This document shows, one piece after another, positions 49,345 through 58,158 of a stretch of DNA of 64,000 bases. The stretch comes from Actinotalea sp. JY-7876. GTDB taxonomy: Bacteria > Actinomycetota > Actinomycetes > Actinomycetales > Cellulomonadaceae. The stretch spans positions 1,488,001 to 1,552,000 of the forward strand of contig NZ_CP059493.1 of assembly GCF_014042015.1 (NCBI RefSeq), read 5' to 3'. The notes beneath the pieces are model-generated. The model did not search any database, had not been told where the DNA came from, and saw only the letters and a list, made by a program, of their open reading frames with translations. Made by a program: the position numbers and the translations under genes. How positions within the stretch are numbered: the first letter of the stretch is position 1; the number at the start of each line of letters is the position of its first letter.

Positions 49345-50102
49345 GCATGCCGTTCTACGTCTCGCCCGAGCAGCTGATGCGCGACCGCGCGGACTACGCG
49401 CGCAAGGGCATCGCGCGGGGCCGCTCCGTCGTCGTGCTCCAGTACGACGACGGGATCGCGTTCGCGACCGAGAACCCGTCCCGTGCCCTGCACAAGATCT
49501 CCGAGATCTACGACCGCATCGCGTTCGCCGCGGTGGGCAAGTACAACGAGTTCGAGAACCTGCGCGTCGCCGGCGTCCGCTACGCCGACCTGCGCGGCTA
49601 CTCCTACGACCGCACGGACGTCAACGCGCGCGGCCTGGCCAACGCGTACGCGCAGACGCTGGGCACGGTGTTCACCACCGAGTCCAAGCCGCTCGAGGTG
49701 GAGCTGTGCGTGGCCGAGGTCGGGGTCACCGCCGACGAGGACCAGATCTACCGCCTCAGCTACGACGGGTCCGTCGCGGACGAGCACGGGTACGTCGTCA
49801 TGGGCGGCCAGGCCGAGCAGCTCGGCCACGTGCTGGCGGCCGGGTGGCGCCCCGCGCTGGACCTGGCGGCCGTCGTGCAGCTCGCGGTCCAGGTGCTCGG
49901 GACGGTGCCCGAGGGGGAGCCCCGCACGCTGGAGGCGCAGCAGCTCGAGGTCGCGGTGCTCGACCGCACGCGTGCCCGGCGCGCCTTCCGGCGCCTGCCG
50001 GCGCCGCTGCTCGCGGGCCTGCTGGCACGCGAGCGGCCGGGCCCGGACCCGATGGACCCTGAGGCCGACCGGCCGGCGCCGGGCCCGGACGGGCCGGCCT
50101 GA
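49341..50102 (+). CDS. prcA: 20S proteasome alpha subunit PrcA
   Basis: A 253-residue alpha subunit forming the outer gating rings. The start [21 protein letters not shown] is the conserved gating and N-terminal helix (two Met codons, MSM). [36 protein letters not shown] and [21 protein letters not shown] match the family. No catalytic Thr is expected. The C-terminal 25 residues are Pro/Asp-rich and probably disordered. pafA starts one base after its stop. Confidence 0.97.
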   Translation: MSMPFYVSPEQLMRDRADYARKGIARGRSVVVLQYDDGIAFATENPSRALHKISEIYDRIAFAAVGKYNEFENLRVAGVRYADLRGYSYDRTDVNARGLANAYAQTLGTVFTTESKPLEVELCVAEVGVTADEDQIYRLSYDGSVADEHGYVVMGGQAEQLGHVLAAGWRPALDLAAVVQLAVQVLGTVPEGEPRTLEAQQLEVAVLDRTRARRAFRRLPAPLLAGLLARERPGPDPMDPEADRPAPGPDGPA

Positions 50103-50103
50103 C

Positions 50104-51465
50104 ATGGACCGGCGGATCTTCGGCCTGGAGACCGAGTACGGCGTCACGTGCGCGGTGGACCAGGGCCGAGGGCTGTCGGCGGACGAGGTCGCGCGGTACC
50201 TCTTCCGCAAGGTCGTGGCGTGGGGGCGCTCGTCCAACGTCTTCCTGCGCAACGGCTCGCGCCTGTACCTCGACGTCGGCTCGCACCCGGAGTACGCGAC
50301 GGCGGAGTGCGACGACGTCCGCCAGCTCGTCGCGCACGACCGGGGTGGTGAGCGGATCCTCGAAGGGCTGGTCGCCGACGCGCAGCAGCGGCTCGTCCAC
50401 GAGGGCGTGCCGGGCACCATCCACCTGTTCAAGAACAACACCGACTCGGCCGGCAACTCCTACGGGTGCCACGAGAACTACCTCGTGCGCCGCCAGGGCG
50501 ACTTCGGCCGCCTGGCGGACGTGCTCGTGCCGTTCCTCATCACGCGCCAGGTCCTCACGGGGGCGGGCAAGGTGCTGCCGACCGCGCGCGGCGCGCAGTA
50601 CACGCTCTCCCAGCGCGCGGACCACATCTGGGAGTCGGTCTCGAGCGCGACGACGCGGTCGCGCCCGATCATCAACACGCGCGACGAGCCGCACGCCGAC
50701 GCGGAGGCCTACCGCCGCCTGCACGTCATCGTCGGCGACTCCTCGATGGCCGAGCCGACCACGCTGCTCAAGGTCGCCGCGACCGACCTCGTCCTGCGGC
50801 TGGTCGAGGCAGGCCTGCCGATGCGCGAGATCGCGCTCGAGAACCCCATGCGCGCGATCCGTGAGATCAGTCACGACGTGACGGGCACCAAGCCGGTCCA
50901 GCTCGCCAACGGCCGCACGGCCTCGGCCGTGGAGATCCAGGAGGAGTTCCTCGCGCGCGTGCAGGACCACGTGGCCGACGGCGTCGAGCTCACGCCGGTG
51001 ATCAAGCAGACCCTCGAGCTGTGGGAGCGCGGGCTGCACGCGCTGCGCTCGGGGGACCTGTCCCTGGTCGACCGCGAGCTCGACTGGGTCATCAAGCTGC
51101 GGCTCATCGAGCGCTACCAGGCCAAGCACGGGCTCAGCCTCGACGACCCGCGCATCGCGCGCCTCGACCTCGCGTACCACGACATCTCTCGCACGCACGG
51201 CCTGTACAACCTCCTGGCGGCGCGGGGTCTGGTCGAGCGCGTCGTGACCGACCTGGACGTCTTCGAGGCGACGGCCGTGCCGCCCCAGACGACCCGCGCC
51301 AAGCTCCGCGGCGACTTCGTGCGCCGCGCGCAGGAGGCCCGCCGCGACTACACGGTGGACTGGGTCCACCTCAAGCTCAACGACCAGGCGCAGCGCACCG
51401 TGCTGTGCAAGGACCCGTTCCGCAGCGTCGACGAGCGGGTGGACCGGCTGCTCGAGTCCCTCTGA
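50104..51465 (+). CDS. pafA: PafA - Pup-protein ligase
   Basis: A 453-residue glutamine-synthetase-like ligase that activates the C-terminal Glu of Pup with ATP and joins it to substrate lysines. [16 protein letters not shown] holds the catalytic Glu/Asp region; [54 protein letters not shown] and [17 protein letters not shown] follow. It is shorter than Dop and lacks the Dop loop. In many actinobacteria pafB and pafC follow, but here a small KTSC-like gene and an FKBP gene do. Confidence 0.97.
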   Translation: MDRRIFGLETEYGVTCAVDQGRGLSADEVARYLFRKVVAWGRSSNVFLRNGSRLYLDVGSHPEYATAECDDVRQLVAHDRGGERILEGLVADAQQRLVHEGVPGTIHLFKNNTDSAGNSYGCHENYLVRRQGDFGRLADVLVPFLITRQVLTGAGKVLPTARGAQYTLSQRADHIWESVSSATTRSRPIINTRDEPHADAEAYRRLHVIVGDSSMAEPTTLLKVAATDLVLRLVEAGLPMREIALENPMRAIREISHDVTGTKPVQLANGRTASAVEIQEEFLARVQDHVADGVELTPVIKQTLELWERGLHALRSGDLSLVDRELDWVIKLRLIERYQAKHGLSLDDPRIARLDLAYHDISRTHGLYNLLAARGLVERVVTDLDVFEATAVPPQTTRAKLRGDFVRRAQEARRDYTVDWVHLKLNDQAQRTVLCKDPFRSVDERVDRLLESL

Positions 51466-51514
51466 GCGACGGGTCGCGGGCGGCCAGAGGTCCCACGACC
51501 AGGCAGGAGGTCCC

Positions 51515-51553
51515 ATGATCCGGTGTGCGGACGACCGCATGCTGGAGGGGTGA
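51515..51553 (+). CDS. Putative 12-codon leader ORF coupled to the KTSC-like gene
   Basis: ATG at 51515 with AGGAGG 4 nt upstream opens a frame encoding MIRCADDRMLEG. Its TGA overlaps the GTG of the next gene (GTGA). The main gene has no correctly spaced ribosome-binding site of its own, so translation may depend on reading this leader. It sits in a partial duplication: GAGGTCCCACGACC at about 51487 and GAGGTCCCATGATCC at 51507. Whether the peptide matters is unknown. Confidence 0.4.
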   Translation: MIRCADDRMLEG

Positions 51554-51849
51554 TCCTCGTCGACTCCCTCACCTACGACCGCAGCACCACCGTCCTCACC
51601 GCCCGCTTCCGTGCGCCGAGCGCGCCCCGCTGGGCCACCTACGAGTACCGCGGCGTCTCGCCGGAGCTCTACGAGAAGATCCGGGCCGCCGGCCCGCAGC
51701 GTGCCCTGACGATCACCCGGGAGGTCGCGCCCGACCACGAGTGGCGCCGCGTGGGGTCCGACTCCTGGTGCGTACCCGGCGTCCCCTCCCAGCCCGGGCC
51801 CGACGCCGTCCTGGACGCGGTGACGCGTTACTCGCGGGGCGCCGGCTGA
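51550..51849 (+). CDS. KTSC-domain-like small protein
   Basis: About 99 residues. VDSLTYDRSTTVLTARF, RWATYEYRGVSPELYEKI and the following helix resemble the KTSC fold, a small domain of unknown function with the pattern YD-x-L-x-V-x-F then Y-x-Y-x-x-V-P-x-x-x-Y. The resemblance is by pattern only. The GTG start overlaps the leader stop; an alternative GTG at 51523 would add nine residues. It lies between pafA and the FKBP lipoprotein gene. Confidence 0.65.
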   Translation: MILVDSLTYDRSTTVLTARFRAPSAPRWATYEYRGVSPELYEKIRAAGPQRALTITREVAPDHEWRRVGSDSWCVPGVPSQPGPDAVLDAVTRYSRGAG

Positions 51850-51887
51850 GCCCTCGTGCGGCGGCCGGTCGTCCCGGCCGCGGCCGT

Positions 51888-51893
51888 TACAGT
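51888..51893 (+). promoter_or_regulatory. -10 element for the FKBP lipoprotein gene
   Basis: TACAGT, within GTTACAGTGG, lies 42 nt before the GTG at 51936. The leader contains GGGAGG at 51925-51930. Confidence 0.45.
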
Positions 51894-51935
51894 GGTCCGC
51901 CGTGGGCGAGCGCCCGCGGACCTGGGAGGAGCGCT

Positions 51936-52817
51936 GTGCGTCGACGTCTGCTGGCCGGTGCGGTCGCGACCGCCGTCGCGGTCGCCGCGCTCGCCGGGTG
52001 CGGCCCGGACGAGGTGCCGGCACCGCAGGTCACGGTCACGGGTGAGTCGGGCGCGGTGCCCGACCTCGCCTACGAGATGCCGCTGTCCGTGACCGAGCCG
52101 GTCGTCGAGGTCGTCTGGGAGGGCACCGGGCCCGAGGTCGTCGACGGCCAGCCCGTGCTCGTCGACTACTACGCGGAGGCCGGCAGCGACGGCACGGTCG
52201 TCGGGGAGACCTTCAGCGGCGAGCCCAAGGCCTTCGCGCTGACGGCCGAGGCGCTGGGCGTGGACATCTACGAGGCGCTCCGGGGCCAGCACGTCGGGAC
52301 CCGGGTGCTGCACGTCGTGCCGCCGGAGGACGGTCAGTCGAGCGCGACGGTGGCGGTCTTCGACCTGCTGCCCACGCGTGCCTCGGGCGACCCGGTCGAG
52401 CCGCGGGAGGGCCTGCCCACGGTGACCCTCGGTGAGCACGGCGAGCCGACGATCACGGTGCCCGCGGCCGACCCGCCGCTCGAGCTCGTGGTGCAGCCGC
52501 TCGTGCGGGGGCACGGGCCGCAGGTCGAGCCGGGCCAGGTCATCACGGTCCAGTACACGGGCGTGCGGTGGTCGACGGGCGAGGTGTTCGACTCGAGCTG
52601 GGGTCCCGGCGAGCTGCCGGCGTCCTTCCCCATCGGTGTCGGCTCCGTCGTCGAGGGCTGGGACGAGGCCCTGGTCGAGCAGACCGTCGGCAGCCAGGTC
52701 CTCATCGTGGTGCCGCCGGCGCTCGGGTACGGCGGCTCGGACCACGAGCTCGCCGAGGAGACGCTGGTCTTCGTCGTCGACATCCTCGCCGCCCGCGGCG
52801 GCCCGACAGGAAGCTGA
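51936..52817 (+). CDS. FKBP-type peptidyl-prolyl isomerase, predicted lipoprotein
   Basis: A 293-residue secreted protein. The signal peptide [21 protein letters not shown] ends in lipobox LAGC, so Cys at about position 22 is likely lipidated and the protein is anchored outside the membrane. The C-terminal domain is a canonical FKBP ([52 protein letters not shown]). The middle region ([20 protein letters not shown] to [12 protein letters not shown]) looks like a second, degenerate FKBP domain lacking most active-site aromatics. It probably assists folding of exported proteins. Homologues lie downstream of pafA in other actinobacteria (from memory). Confidence 0.93.
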   Translation: MRRRLLAGAVATAVAVAALAGCGPDEVPAPQVTVTGESGAVPDLAYEMPLSVTEPVVEVVWEGTGPEVVDGQPVLVDYYAEAGSDGTVVGETFSGEPKAFALTAEALGVDIYEALRGQHVGTRVLHVVPPEDGQSSATVAVFDLLPTRASGDPVEPREGLPTVTLGEHGEPTITVPAADPPLELVVQPLVRGHGPQVEPGQVITVQYTGVRWSTGEVFDSSWGPGELPASFPIGVGSVVEGWDEALVEQTVGSQVLIVVPPALGYGGSDHELAEETLVFVVDILAARGGPTGS

Positions 52818-52819
52818 CC

Positions 52820-53590
52820 ATGGCTCCCGCCGTGCGCGTCATCCCGTGCCTCGACGTCGACGCCGGCCGCGTCGTCAAGGGCGTCAACTTCGCCGACCTG
52901 CGTGACGCGGGCGACCCCGTCGAGCTGGCCCGGCGCTACGACGCCGAGGGCGCGGACGAGATCACCTTCCTCGACGTGTCGGCGTCGTCCGGCGACCGCG
53001 AGACGACGTACGACGTCGTCCGGCGCACCGCGTCCGAGGTCTTCGTCCCGCTGACCGTCGGCGGCGGCGTCCGCTCGACCGACGACGTCGACCGGCTGCT
53101 GCGTGCGGGCGCCGACAAGGTCGGGGTCAACACGGCGGCGATCGCACGCCCGGAGCTGATCTCCGAGATCGCCGGCCGGTTCGGGAGCCAGGTGCTCGTG
53201 CTGTCGGTCGACGCGCGGCGGGTGGTCGACGGTCCGCCGACGCCGTCCGGCTACGAGGTCACCACGCACGGCGGGCGGCGGGGCACCGGCATCGACGCCG
53301 TCGAGTGGGCCGTCCGCGCGGTCGAGCTGGGCGCCGGGGAGGTGCTCCTCAACTCGATGGACGCGGACGGCACCGTCGCGGGCTTCGACCTGGAGATGTT
53401 CGCCGACGTGCGCTCGAAGGTCGCCGTGCCGCTCATCGCCAGCGGGGGCGCCGGGACGCCGGAGCACTTCGTGGCCGCCGCGCGGGCGGGCGCCGACGCG
53501 CTGCTCGCCGCGAGCGTGTTCCACTTCGGCGCGCTGACGATCGGTCAGGTCAAGGACGAGCTGCGCCGGGCGGGCGTCGCGGTCCGCTGA
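52820..53590 (+). CDS. hisF: Imidazole glycerol phosphate synthase cyclase subunit HisF
   Basis: A 256-residue TIM-barrel cyclase. With HisH it converts PRFAR and ammonia to imidazole glycerol phosphate and AICAR, a late-middle step of histidine synthesis. Catalytic Asp in [18 protein letters not shown] (about residue 11) and Asp in [11 protein letters not shown] (about 131) are present, with phosphate-binding [11 protein letters not shown] and [12 protein letters not shown]. The ATG follows the FKBP stop by 2 nt, so it may be read through from that gene. hisH is not adjacent. Confidence 0.97.
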   Translation: MAPAVRVIPCLDVDAGRVVKGVNFADLRDAGDPVELARRYDAEGADEITFLDVSASSGDRETTYDVVRRTASEVFVPLTVGGGVRSTDDVDRLLRAGADKVGVNTAAIARPELISEIAGRFGSQVLVLSVDARRVVDGPPTPSGYEVTTHGGRRGTGIDAVEWAVRAVELGAGEVLLNSMDADGTVAGFDLEMFADVRSKVAVPLIASGGAGTPEHFVAAARAGADALLAASVFHFGALTIGQVKDELRRAGVAVR

Positions 53591-53600
53591 GCACGCCCGC

Positions 53601-54245
53601 TCAGGGCCGGGCGGCCGCGCCGCTCACGGCCGCCACGGCGTCCGGGTCGCCCGTCAGCTCGACGTCGGCCGCGGAGCGCCGGCCGAAGGCGTGCAGGACG
53701 ACGTCGTCCAGGGCGCCGCGGATCGTGACGTCGCCGCGGGGCGTGGTCCTGGCGACGCGTGCGTCGCCCTGCGGCGTCGAGAGCACGACGCCGACGCCTG
53801 CCCGCCCGTACGCGAGCCGGGCCATGAGGCGCAGCTGGCGCCAGAGGGCCTCCGCGTGCGCGTCGGTGCGCGCGCGGGGCGGCGTGGCCCGCCCGGTGGT
53901 GCCGCGGCGGACGTCCTCGGTGTGCACGAAGAGCTCGAGCAGGTTGACCGGGTCGCCGGCGAGCCGCATCGGGTGGTGCCGGGGCGGGCCGCCGGCGACG
54001 CGGTCGACCAGCGCCGCGTAGTTCGCGGGCGACGAGGACCGGTCGCCGAGCGCGCGGATCGCGGCCTCGGCACGCTCGGCCAGCGGGGGCACCACGGCGC
54101 CGGCGGCGACGAGCGACGACTCGCGTAGCGCGACGTGCGCCGCGAGGTGCTCGGTCAGCCAGCCCTCGCAGAGGGTCGGCTGCCGCGGACCCGCCTCGCG
54201 GAGGGCGTCGACCAGGGCGGAACGTTCGACGGTGTGCCAGGGCAT
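53601..54245 (-). CDS. TIGR03085-family protein (DinB/maleylpyruvate-isomerase-like metal-binding fold)
   Basis: A 214-residue protein. The start MPWHTVERSALVDALREAGP then TLCEGWLTEHLAAHVALRE fits the actinobacterial TIGR03085 group, related to mycothiol-dependent DinB-like enzymes. The LxxHLxxRE-type metal residues are seen as EHLAAHVALRE, with a later ELFVHTEDVRRG. Function unproven; a thiol-linked detoxification role is plausible in a mycothiol producer. The ATG at 54245 is preferred to 54260, because the likely -10 box overlaps the longer start. Convergent with hisF, 10 bp apart. Confidence 0.85.
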   Translation of the reverse strand: MPWHTVERSALVDALREAGPRQPTLCEGWLTEHLAAHVALRESSLVAAGAVVPPLAERAEAAIRALGDRSSSPANYAALVDRVAGGPPRHHPMRLAGDPVNLLELFVHTEDVRRGTTGRATPPRARTDAHAEALWRQLRLMARLAYGRAGVGVVLSTPQGDARVARTTPRGDVTIRGALDDVVLHAFGRRSAADVELTGDPDAVAAVSGAAARP

Positions 54246-54261
54246 GGCCGATGGTCGCATG

Positions 54262-54269
54262 CCTAGGAT
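54262..54269. promoter_or_regulatory. Overlapping divergent -10 elements at a CCTAGG palindrome
   Basis: CCTAGG at 54262-54267 supplies TAGGAT (54264-54269) on the forward strand for the ABC exporter genes, with GGAAGGA at 54294-54300. On the reverse strand it supplies TAGGCA for the TIGR03085 gene. The two promoters would exclude each other. Confidence 0.5.
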
Positions 54270-54310
54270 GGGCCCACCCCCTGACGACTGCCGGGAAGGA
54301 CTGTGCCCCC

Positions 54311-56284
54311 GTGGGCTCGAATCGATTCACGCCCGGTGGTCCGCCTGCCGGACCCGGCACCCGCACGCGTCGTGCCGCCCTCACGGGCGGCCCCGTGCGG
54401 CGGTCGCTGCAGCTCATCGGGCGCGGCCTGGCGAGCCAGCCGCGCACGTACGTGCTCGCGATCGTCACGTCAGCGGTGTTCGGCGCGGCGATGGTGGGCG
54501 TCAGCGAGGCGCTCGGGACGGTGACGGACCGTGTCGTCGTGCCCGCGCTCGAGGGCGACGACGCGGCGCGCGGGCAGATCTGGCTCGCCGGGCTCGTGCT
54601 CGTCGGCGTCGCGCTCGGGCTCGCGACGGCCGTCGCCGGGCGGCGGATCTTCGCCGGCATCGGCTACGCCGACATCCAGGCGGAGCACCGCCGTGCCGTC
54701 ACCCGGCAGTACCTGCGCCTGCCGATGTCCTGGCACCGCGCGCACCCCACGGGCCAGCTGCTGTCGAACGCGAGCTCCGACGTCGAGGCGGCGACCGGCG
54801 TGTTCAACCCGCTGCCCTTCGCGCTCGGCGTCGTCGTGATGATCGGCGTCGCGGCCGTCGCCCTGCTGAGCACCGATGTGTGGCTCGCCCTGACCGCGCT
54901 CGGCATCCTCCCGCTGGCCGTCGTGGCGAACGTGGTCTTCCAGCGGCGCATGTCGCCGGCCGCGACGCGCGCGCAGCAGCTGCGGGCCGAGGTTGCCGAC
55001 GTCGCGCACGAGAGCTTCGAGGCGGCGCTGCTGGTCAAGTCCCTCGGCACCGAGGACCGTGAGGAGCGTCGGTTCGCGCAGCGCACCGACGAGCTGCGGC
55101 GGGCCAACGTGCGCGTGGGCCGGATCCGGGCCGTCTTCGACCCGGTGATCGAGCTGCTCCCGAGCCTCGGGACGCTCCTGGTGCTGCTCGTGGGGACCTA
55201 CCGCGTCGCCGCCGGCGCGGTCGGCACGGGAGACGTCGTCTCGGCGGCCTACCTGCTGACCATCATGGCCGTCCCCGTGCGCGCGTTCGGCTGGGTGCTG
55301 GGGGAGCTGCCGCGCGGCCTGGTCGGCTACGACCGCATCGCCCGCGTCCTGGACGCGCCGGGCGCGCTGTCGGTGGGCACGACGCCGCTCGAGCCGGTCG
55401 CCCGGGGCGCGGCCGTCCGCCTGCGCGGGGTCGGCGTGCGCGTCAGCGGGGACAGCGCCACGCAGCCGCTGCTGCACGACGTGGACCTGGACCTCCCACC
55501 CGGGCGCACCGTCGCGCTCGTGGGCGTGACGGGCGCGGGCAAGACCACGCTCGTGTCGCTGCTCGCGCGGCTGCGGGACCCGGACGAGGGCACGGTCGAG
55601 CTCGACGGCGTGGACCTGCGCGACGTCGCACCGGACGACCTCGCGCGCCAGGTGGCGCTCGTGCCGCAGCACGCGTTCGTGTTCGAGGACAGCGTCCGGT
55701 CGAACGTCACGCTGGCCGACGACGGGGACCCGGGCGCCCCCGGAGACGACGCGGTCTGGGAGGCGCTGCGCCTCGCGCGCGTCGACGGCGTCGTCCGTGC
55801 GCTGCCCGGCGGGCTCGACGCGCCGCTCGGCGAGCGCGGCGCGAACCTCTCGGGCGGGCAGCGTCAGCGCCTGGTCATCGCCCGCGCGCTGGTCCGGCGC
55901 CCGCGGCTCCTGGTCCTCGACGACGCGACCTCGGCGGTGGACCCGCGCGTCGAGCAGGAGATCCTCACGGGCCTGCGGCGCTCCGCGGAGGCCGGTGCCG
56001 GCGCCGGGCCGACCGTGCTCATGGTCGCCTACCGGATGTCGTCGGTGCTGCTCGCCGACGAGGTCGTCCACCTCGAGGGCGGCCGCATCGCCGACCGCGG
56101 CACGCACGAGGAGCTGCTCGCGCGCGACCCGGGCTACCGGGAGCTGGCGACCGCGTACCTGCAGGAGTCGGAGCGCCGCACCGCGGCCCGGGCGGCGGCG
56201 CCCGGTGACGAGGACGCGGTCGAGGGCCCCGACGAGGACGCGGTCGAGGGCCGCCGCGTCACGGGCCGGAGGAGCGGGCGATGA
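54311..56284 (+). CDS. Heterodimeric ABC exporter, subunit with degenerate Walker B
   Basis: A 657-residue half-transporter: about six membrane helices (residues 45-320) and a C-terminal ATPase. Walker A is GVTGAGKTT near residue 404, signature LSGGQRQRLVIARAL near 513 and Walker B LLVLDDATSAVD near 533, in which the catalytic Glu is Asp. In heterodimeric exporters (TM287/288 type) this combination marks the non-catalytic site partner that lends a good signature to the other subunit. The C-terminus carries a small duplication, DEDAVEG twice. The GTG start has GGAAGGA 10 nt upstream. It overlaps the second subunit by 4 nt. Substrate unknown (lipid, drug or peptide). Confidence 0.92.
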   Translation: MGSNRFTPGGPPAGPGTRTRRAALTGGPVRRSLQLIGRGLASQPRTYVLAIVTSAVFGAAMVGVSEALGTVTDRVVVPALEGDDAARGQIWLAGLVLVGVALGLATAVAGRRIFAGIGYADIQAEHRRAVTRQYLRLPMSWHRAHPTGQLLSNASSDVEAATGVFNPLPFALGVVVMIGVAAVALLSTDVWLALTALGILPLAVVANVVFQRRMSPAATRAQQLRAEVADVAHESFEAALLVKSLGTEDREERRFAQRTDELRRANVRVGRIRAVFDPVIELLPSLGTLLVLLVGTYRVAAGAVGTGDVVSAAYLLTIMAVPVRAFGWVLGELPRGLVGYDRIARVLDAPGALSVGTTPLEPVARGAAVRLRGVGVRVSGDSATQPLLHDVDLDLPPGRTVALVGVTGAGKTTLVSLLARLRDPDEGTVELDGVDLRDVAPDDLARQVALVPQHAFVFEDSVRSNVTLADDGDPGAPGDDAVWEALRLARVDGVVRALPGGLDAPLGERGANLSGGQRQRLVIARALVRRPRLLVLDDATSAVDPRVEQEILTGLRRSAEAGAGAGPTVLMVAYRMSSVLLADEVVHLEGGRIADRGTHEELLARDPGYRELATAYLQESERRTAARAAAPGDEDAVEGPDEDAVEGRRVTGRRSGR

Positions 56285-58107
56285 GCACGACGACGGCGCC
56301 GGACGGGCGCGGGCGCGCCGGGGTGCGCCTCGCGCGCACGAGCAGCCTCGGGCCGATGGCCACGCTGCGCCGCGGCCTGGAGATCTCGCCCCAGATCGTG
56401 CAGGGCCTGTGGCTCACGGTGCTGCTGGCGGTGGCGGCGGCTGCCGGTCGCATCGTCGTACCCGTCACGGTGCAGCAGACGATGGACACCGCGATCCTCG
56501 CCCCGGGCGGCCCGGAGACCGGTCGCGTGGTGGAGCTCGTCGGGCTGGCCGCCCTCGCCCTCGTCCTGGCGGGGGTCTGCTCGGCGCTCGTGAACGTCCG
56601 GCTCTTCCGCAGCAGCGAGGCCGGCCTGGCGACGCTGCGCGTGCGGGCCTTCCGCCACGTGCACGACCTGTCGGCCCTCACGCAGGGGACCGAGCGCCGC
56701 GGCAGCCTCGTCTCCCGCGTGACCTCCGACGTCGACACGATCTCGCTGTTCGTGCAGTGGGGCGGGATCCAGCTCCTCGTGTCCGTGCTGCAGATCCTCG
56801 TGGCGACGGCGCTCATGCTCGTCTACTCCTGGCAGCTGACGATCGTCGTGTGGCTGTGCTTCGTGCCGCTCTTCCTCGTGCTGCGCCCCGCCCAGAAGCG
56901 CGTGAGCGCCGCGTACGGGCTCGTGCGCGAGCGCATGGGCGCCATGCTCGGCGCGATCTCCGAGGCGGTCGTGGGCGCCGAGACGATCCGCGCCTACGGC
57001 GTGGCCCCGCGGACGCAGCGGCGCATCGACGCGGCGGTGAGCCGGACGCGCGAGGCGATGGTCCGCGCGCAGGTGCGGGTCGCGCTCGTGTTCTCGAGCG
57101 GCTCGTTCGTCGCCAACGCCGTGCTCGCGGCCGTCGTCGTCGTGGGCACCTTCCTCGGCGTCGCGGGCGAGATCACCGTCGGGCGGCTGCTCGCCTTCCT
57201 CTTCCTCGTCCAGCTCTTCACGGGCCCGGTCCAGATGGCGACCGAGATCCTCAACGAGCTCCAGAACGCGCTGGCGGGCTGGCGGCGCGTCCTCGGCGTC
57301 ATCGACACCGAGGTCGAGGTCGCCGACCCGGCCGACGGTGGCCGCACGACGCCGCGCGGGGCCGCCGGCGTGGAGCTGCGCGGCGTCTCGTTCGCCTACC
57401 CGGACGGCCCGCCCGTGCTGCGCGACGTGGACCTGGTCCTGCCCGCGACGGCGAAGGTCGCCGTGGTCGGCGCAACCGGGTCGGGCAAGACGACCCTCGC
57501 GAAGCTGGTCACGCGCCTGGTGGACCCGGCGCAGGGCGCCGTCCTGCTCGACGGCGTCGACCTGCGCGAGCTCCCGCTCGACCACCTGCGCCGGCGCGTG
57601 GTGCTCGTGCCGCAGGAGGGGTTCCTGTTCGAGGGGACGGTGGCCGACAACGTCGCCTACGGCGCGCGCGAGGACGACCTCCCGGACCGCGAGGCCGCCG
57701 TCACGCGCGCGTTCGAGGACCTCGGCCTGGCGGACTGGCTCGCCGACCTCCCGGACGGCCTGCACACCGACGTCGGCCAGCGCGGCGAGCGCATGTCGGC
57801 GGGGGAGCGCCAGCTCGTCGCCCTCGCCCGCGCCCACCTCGCGGCGGCGGACTTCCTCGTGCTGGACGAGGCGACCTCGGCCGTCGACCCGGCGACCGAG
57901 GTGCGGATCGCGCGCGCGCTCGACCAGCTCACGGCCGGGCGCAGCACGCTGACGATCGCCCACCGGCTCTCCACCGCGGAGGCGGCCGACCTGGTCGTGG
58001 TGGTCGAGGCGGGACGGGTGGTCCAGGTCGGCCCCCACGAGGAGCTGGTCCGGCAGGACGGCCCCTACGCCGCGATGCACGCGGCCTGGCTCGCGCAGAC
58101 GCGCTGA
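56281..58107 (+). CDS. Heterodimeric ABC exporter, subunit with canonical Walker B
   Basis: A 608-residue half-transporter with about six membrane helices (residues 40-330) and a C-terminal ATPase. Walker A is GATGSGKTT near residue 396, Walker B FLVLDEATSAVD near 524 with the catalytic Glu, and switch His in TIAHRLSTAEA. Its signature is MSAGERQLVALARA, a drifted form of LSGGQ. Together with the previous gene this gives one good and one degenerate nucleotide site, as expected of an asymmetric exporter. The ATG overlaps the upstream stop. hisI follows after 51 bp under its own promoter. Confidence 0.94.
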   Translation: MSTTTAPDGRGRAGVRLARTSSLGPMATLRRGLEISPQIVQGLWLTVLLAVAAAAGRIVVPVTVQQTMDTAILAPGGPETGRVVELVGLAALALVLAGVCSALVNVRLFRSSEAGLATLRVRAFRHVHDLSALTQGTERRGSLVSRVTSDVDTISLFVQWGGIQLLVSVLQILVATALMLVYSWQLTIVVWLCFVPLFLVLRPAQKRVSAAYGLVRERMGAMLGAISEAVVGAETIRAYGVAPRTQRRIDAAVSRTREAMVRAQVRVALVFSSGSFVANAVLAAVVVVGTFLGVAGEITVGRLLAFLFLVQLFTGPVQMATEILNELQNALAGWRRVLGVIDTEVEVADPADGGRTTPRGAAGVELRGVSFAYPDGPPVLRDVDLVLPATAKVAVVGATGSGKTTLAKLVTRLVDPAQGAVLLDGVDLRELPLDHLRRRVVLVPQEGFLFEGTVADNVAYGAREDDLPDREAAVTRAFEDLGLADWLADLPDGLHTDVGQRGERMSAGERQLVALARAHLAAADFLVLDEATSAVDPATEVRIARALDQLTAGRSTLTIAHRLSTAEAADLVVVVEAGRVVQVGPHEELVRQDGPYAAMHAAWLAQTR

Positions 58108-58146
58108 CCCGTCCGGACGCGACGACGCGGTGCCCCGCGCCCGTGG

Positions 58147-58152
58147 CAGGAT
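58147..58152 (+). promoter_or_regulatory. -10 element, leaderless type, for hisI
   Basis: CAGGAT ends 6 nt before the GTG at 58159. The first base departs from the TAnnnT pattern. Confidence 0.3.
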
Positions 58153-58158
58153 CGGCTG

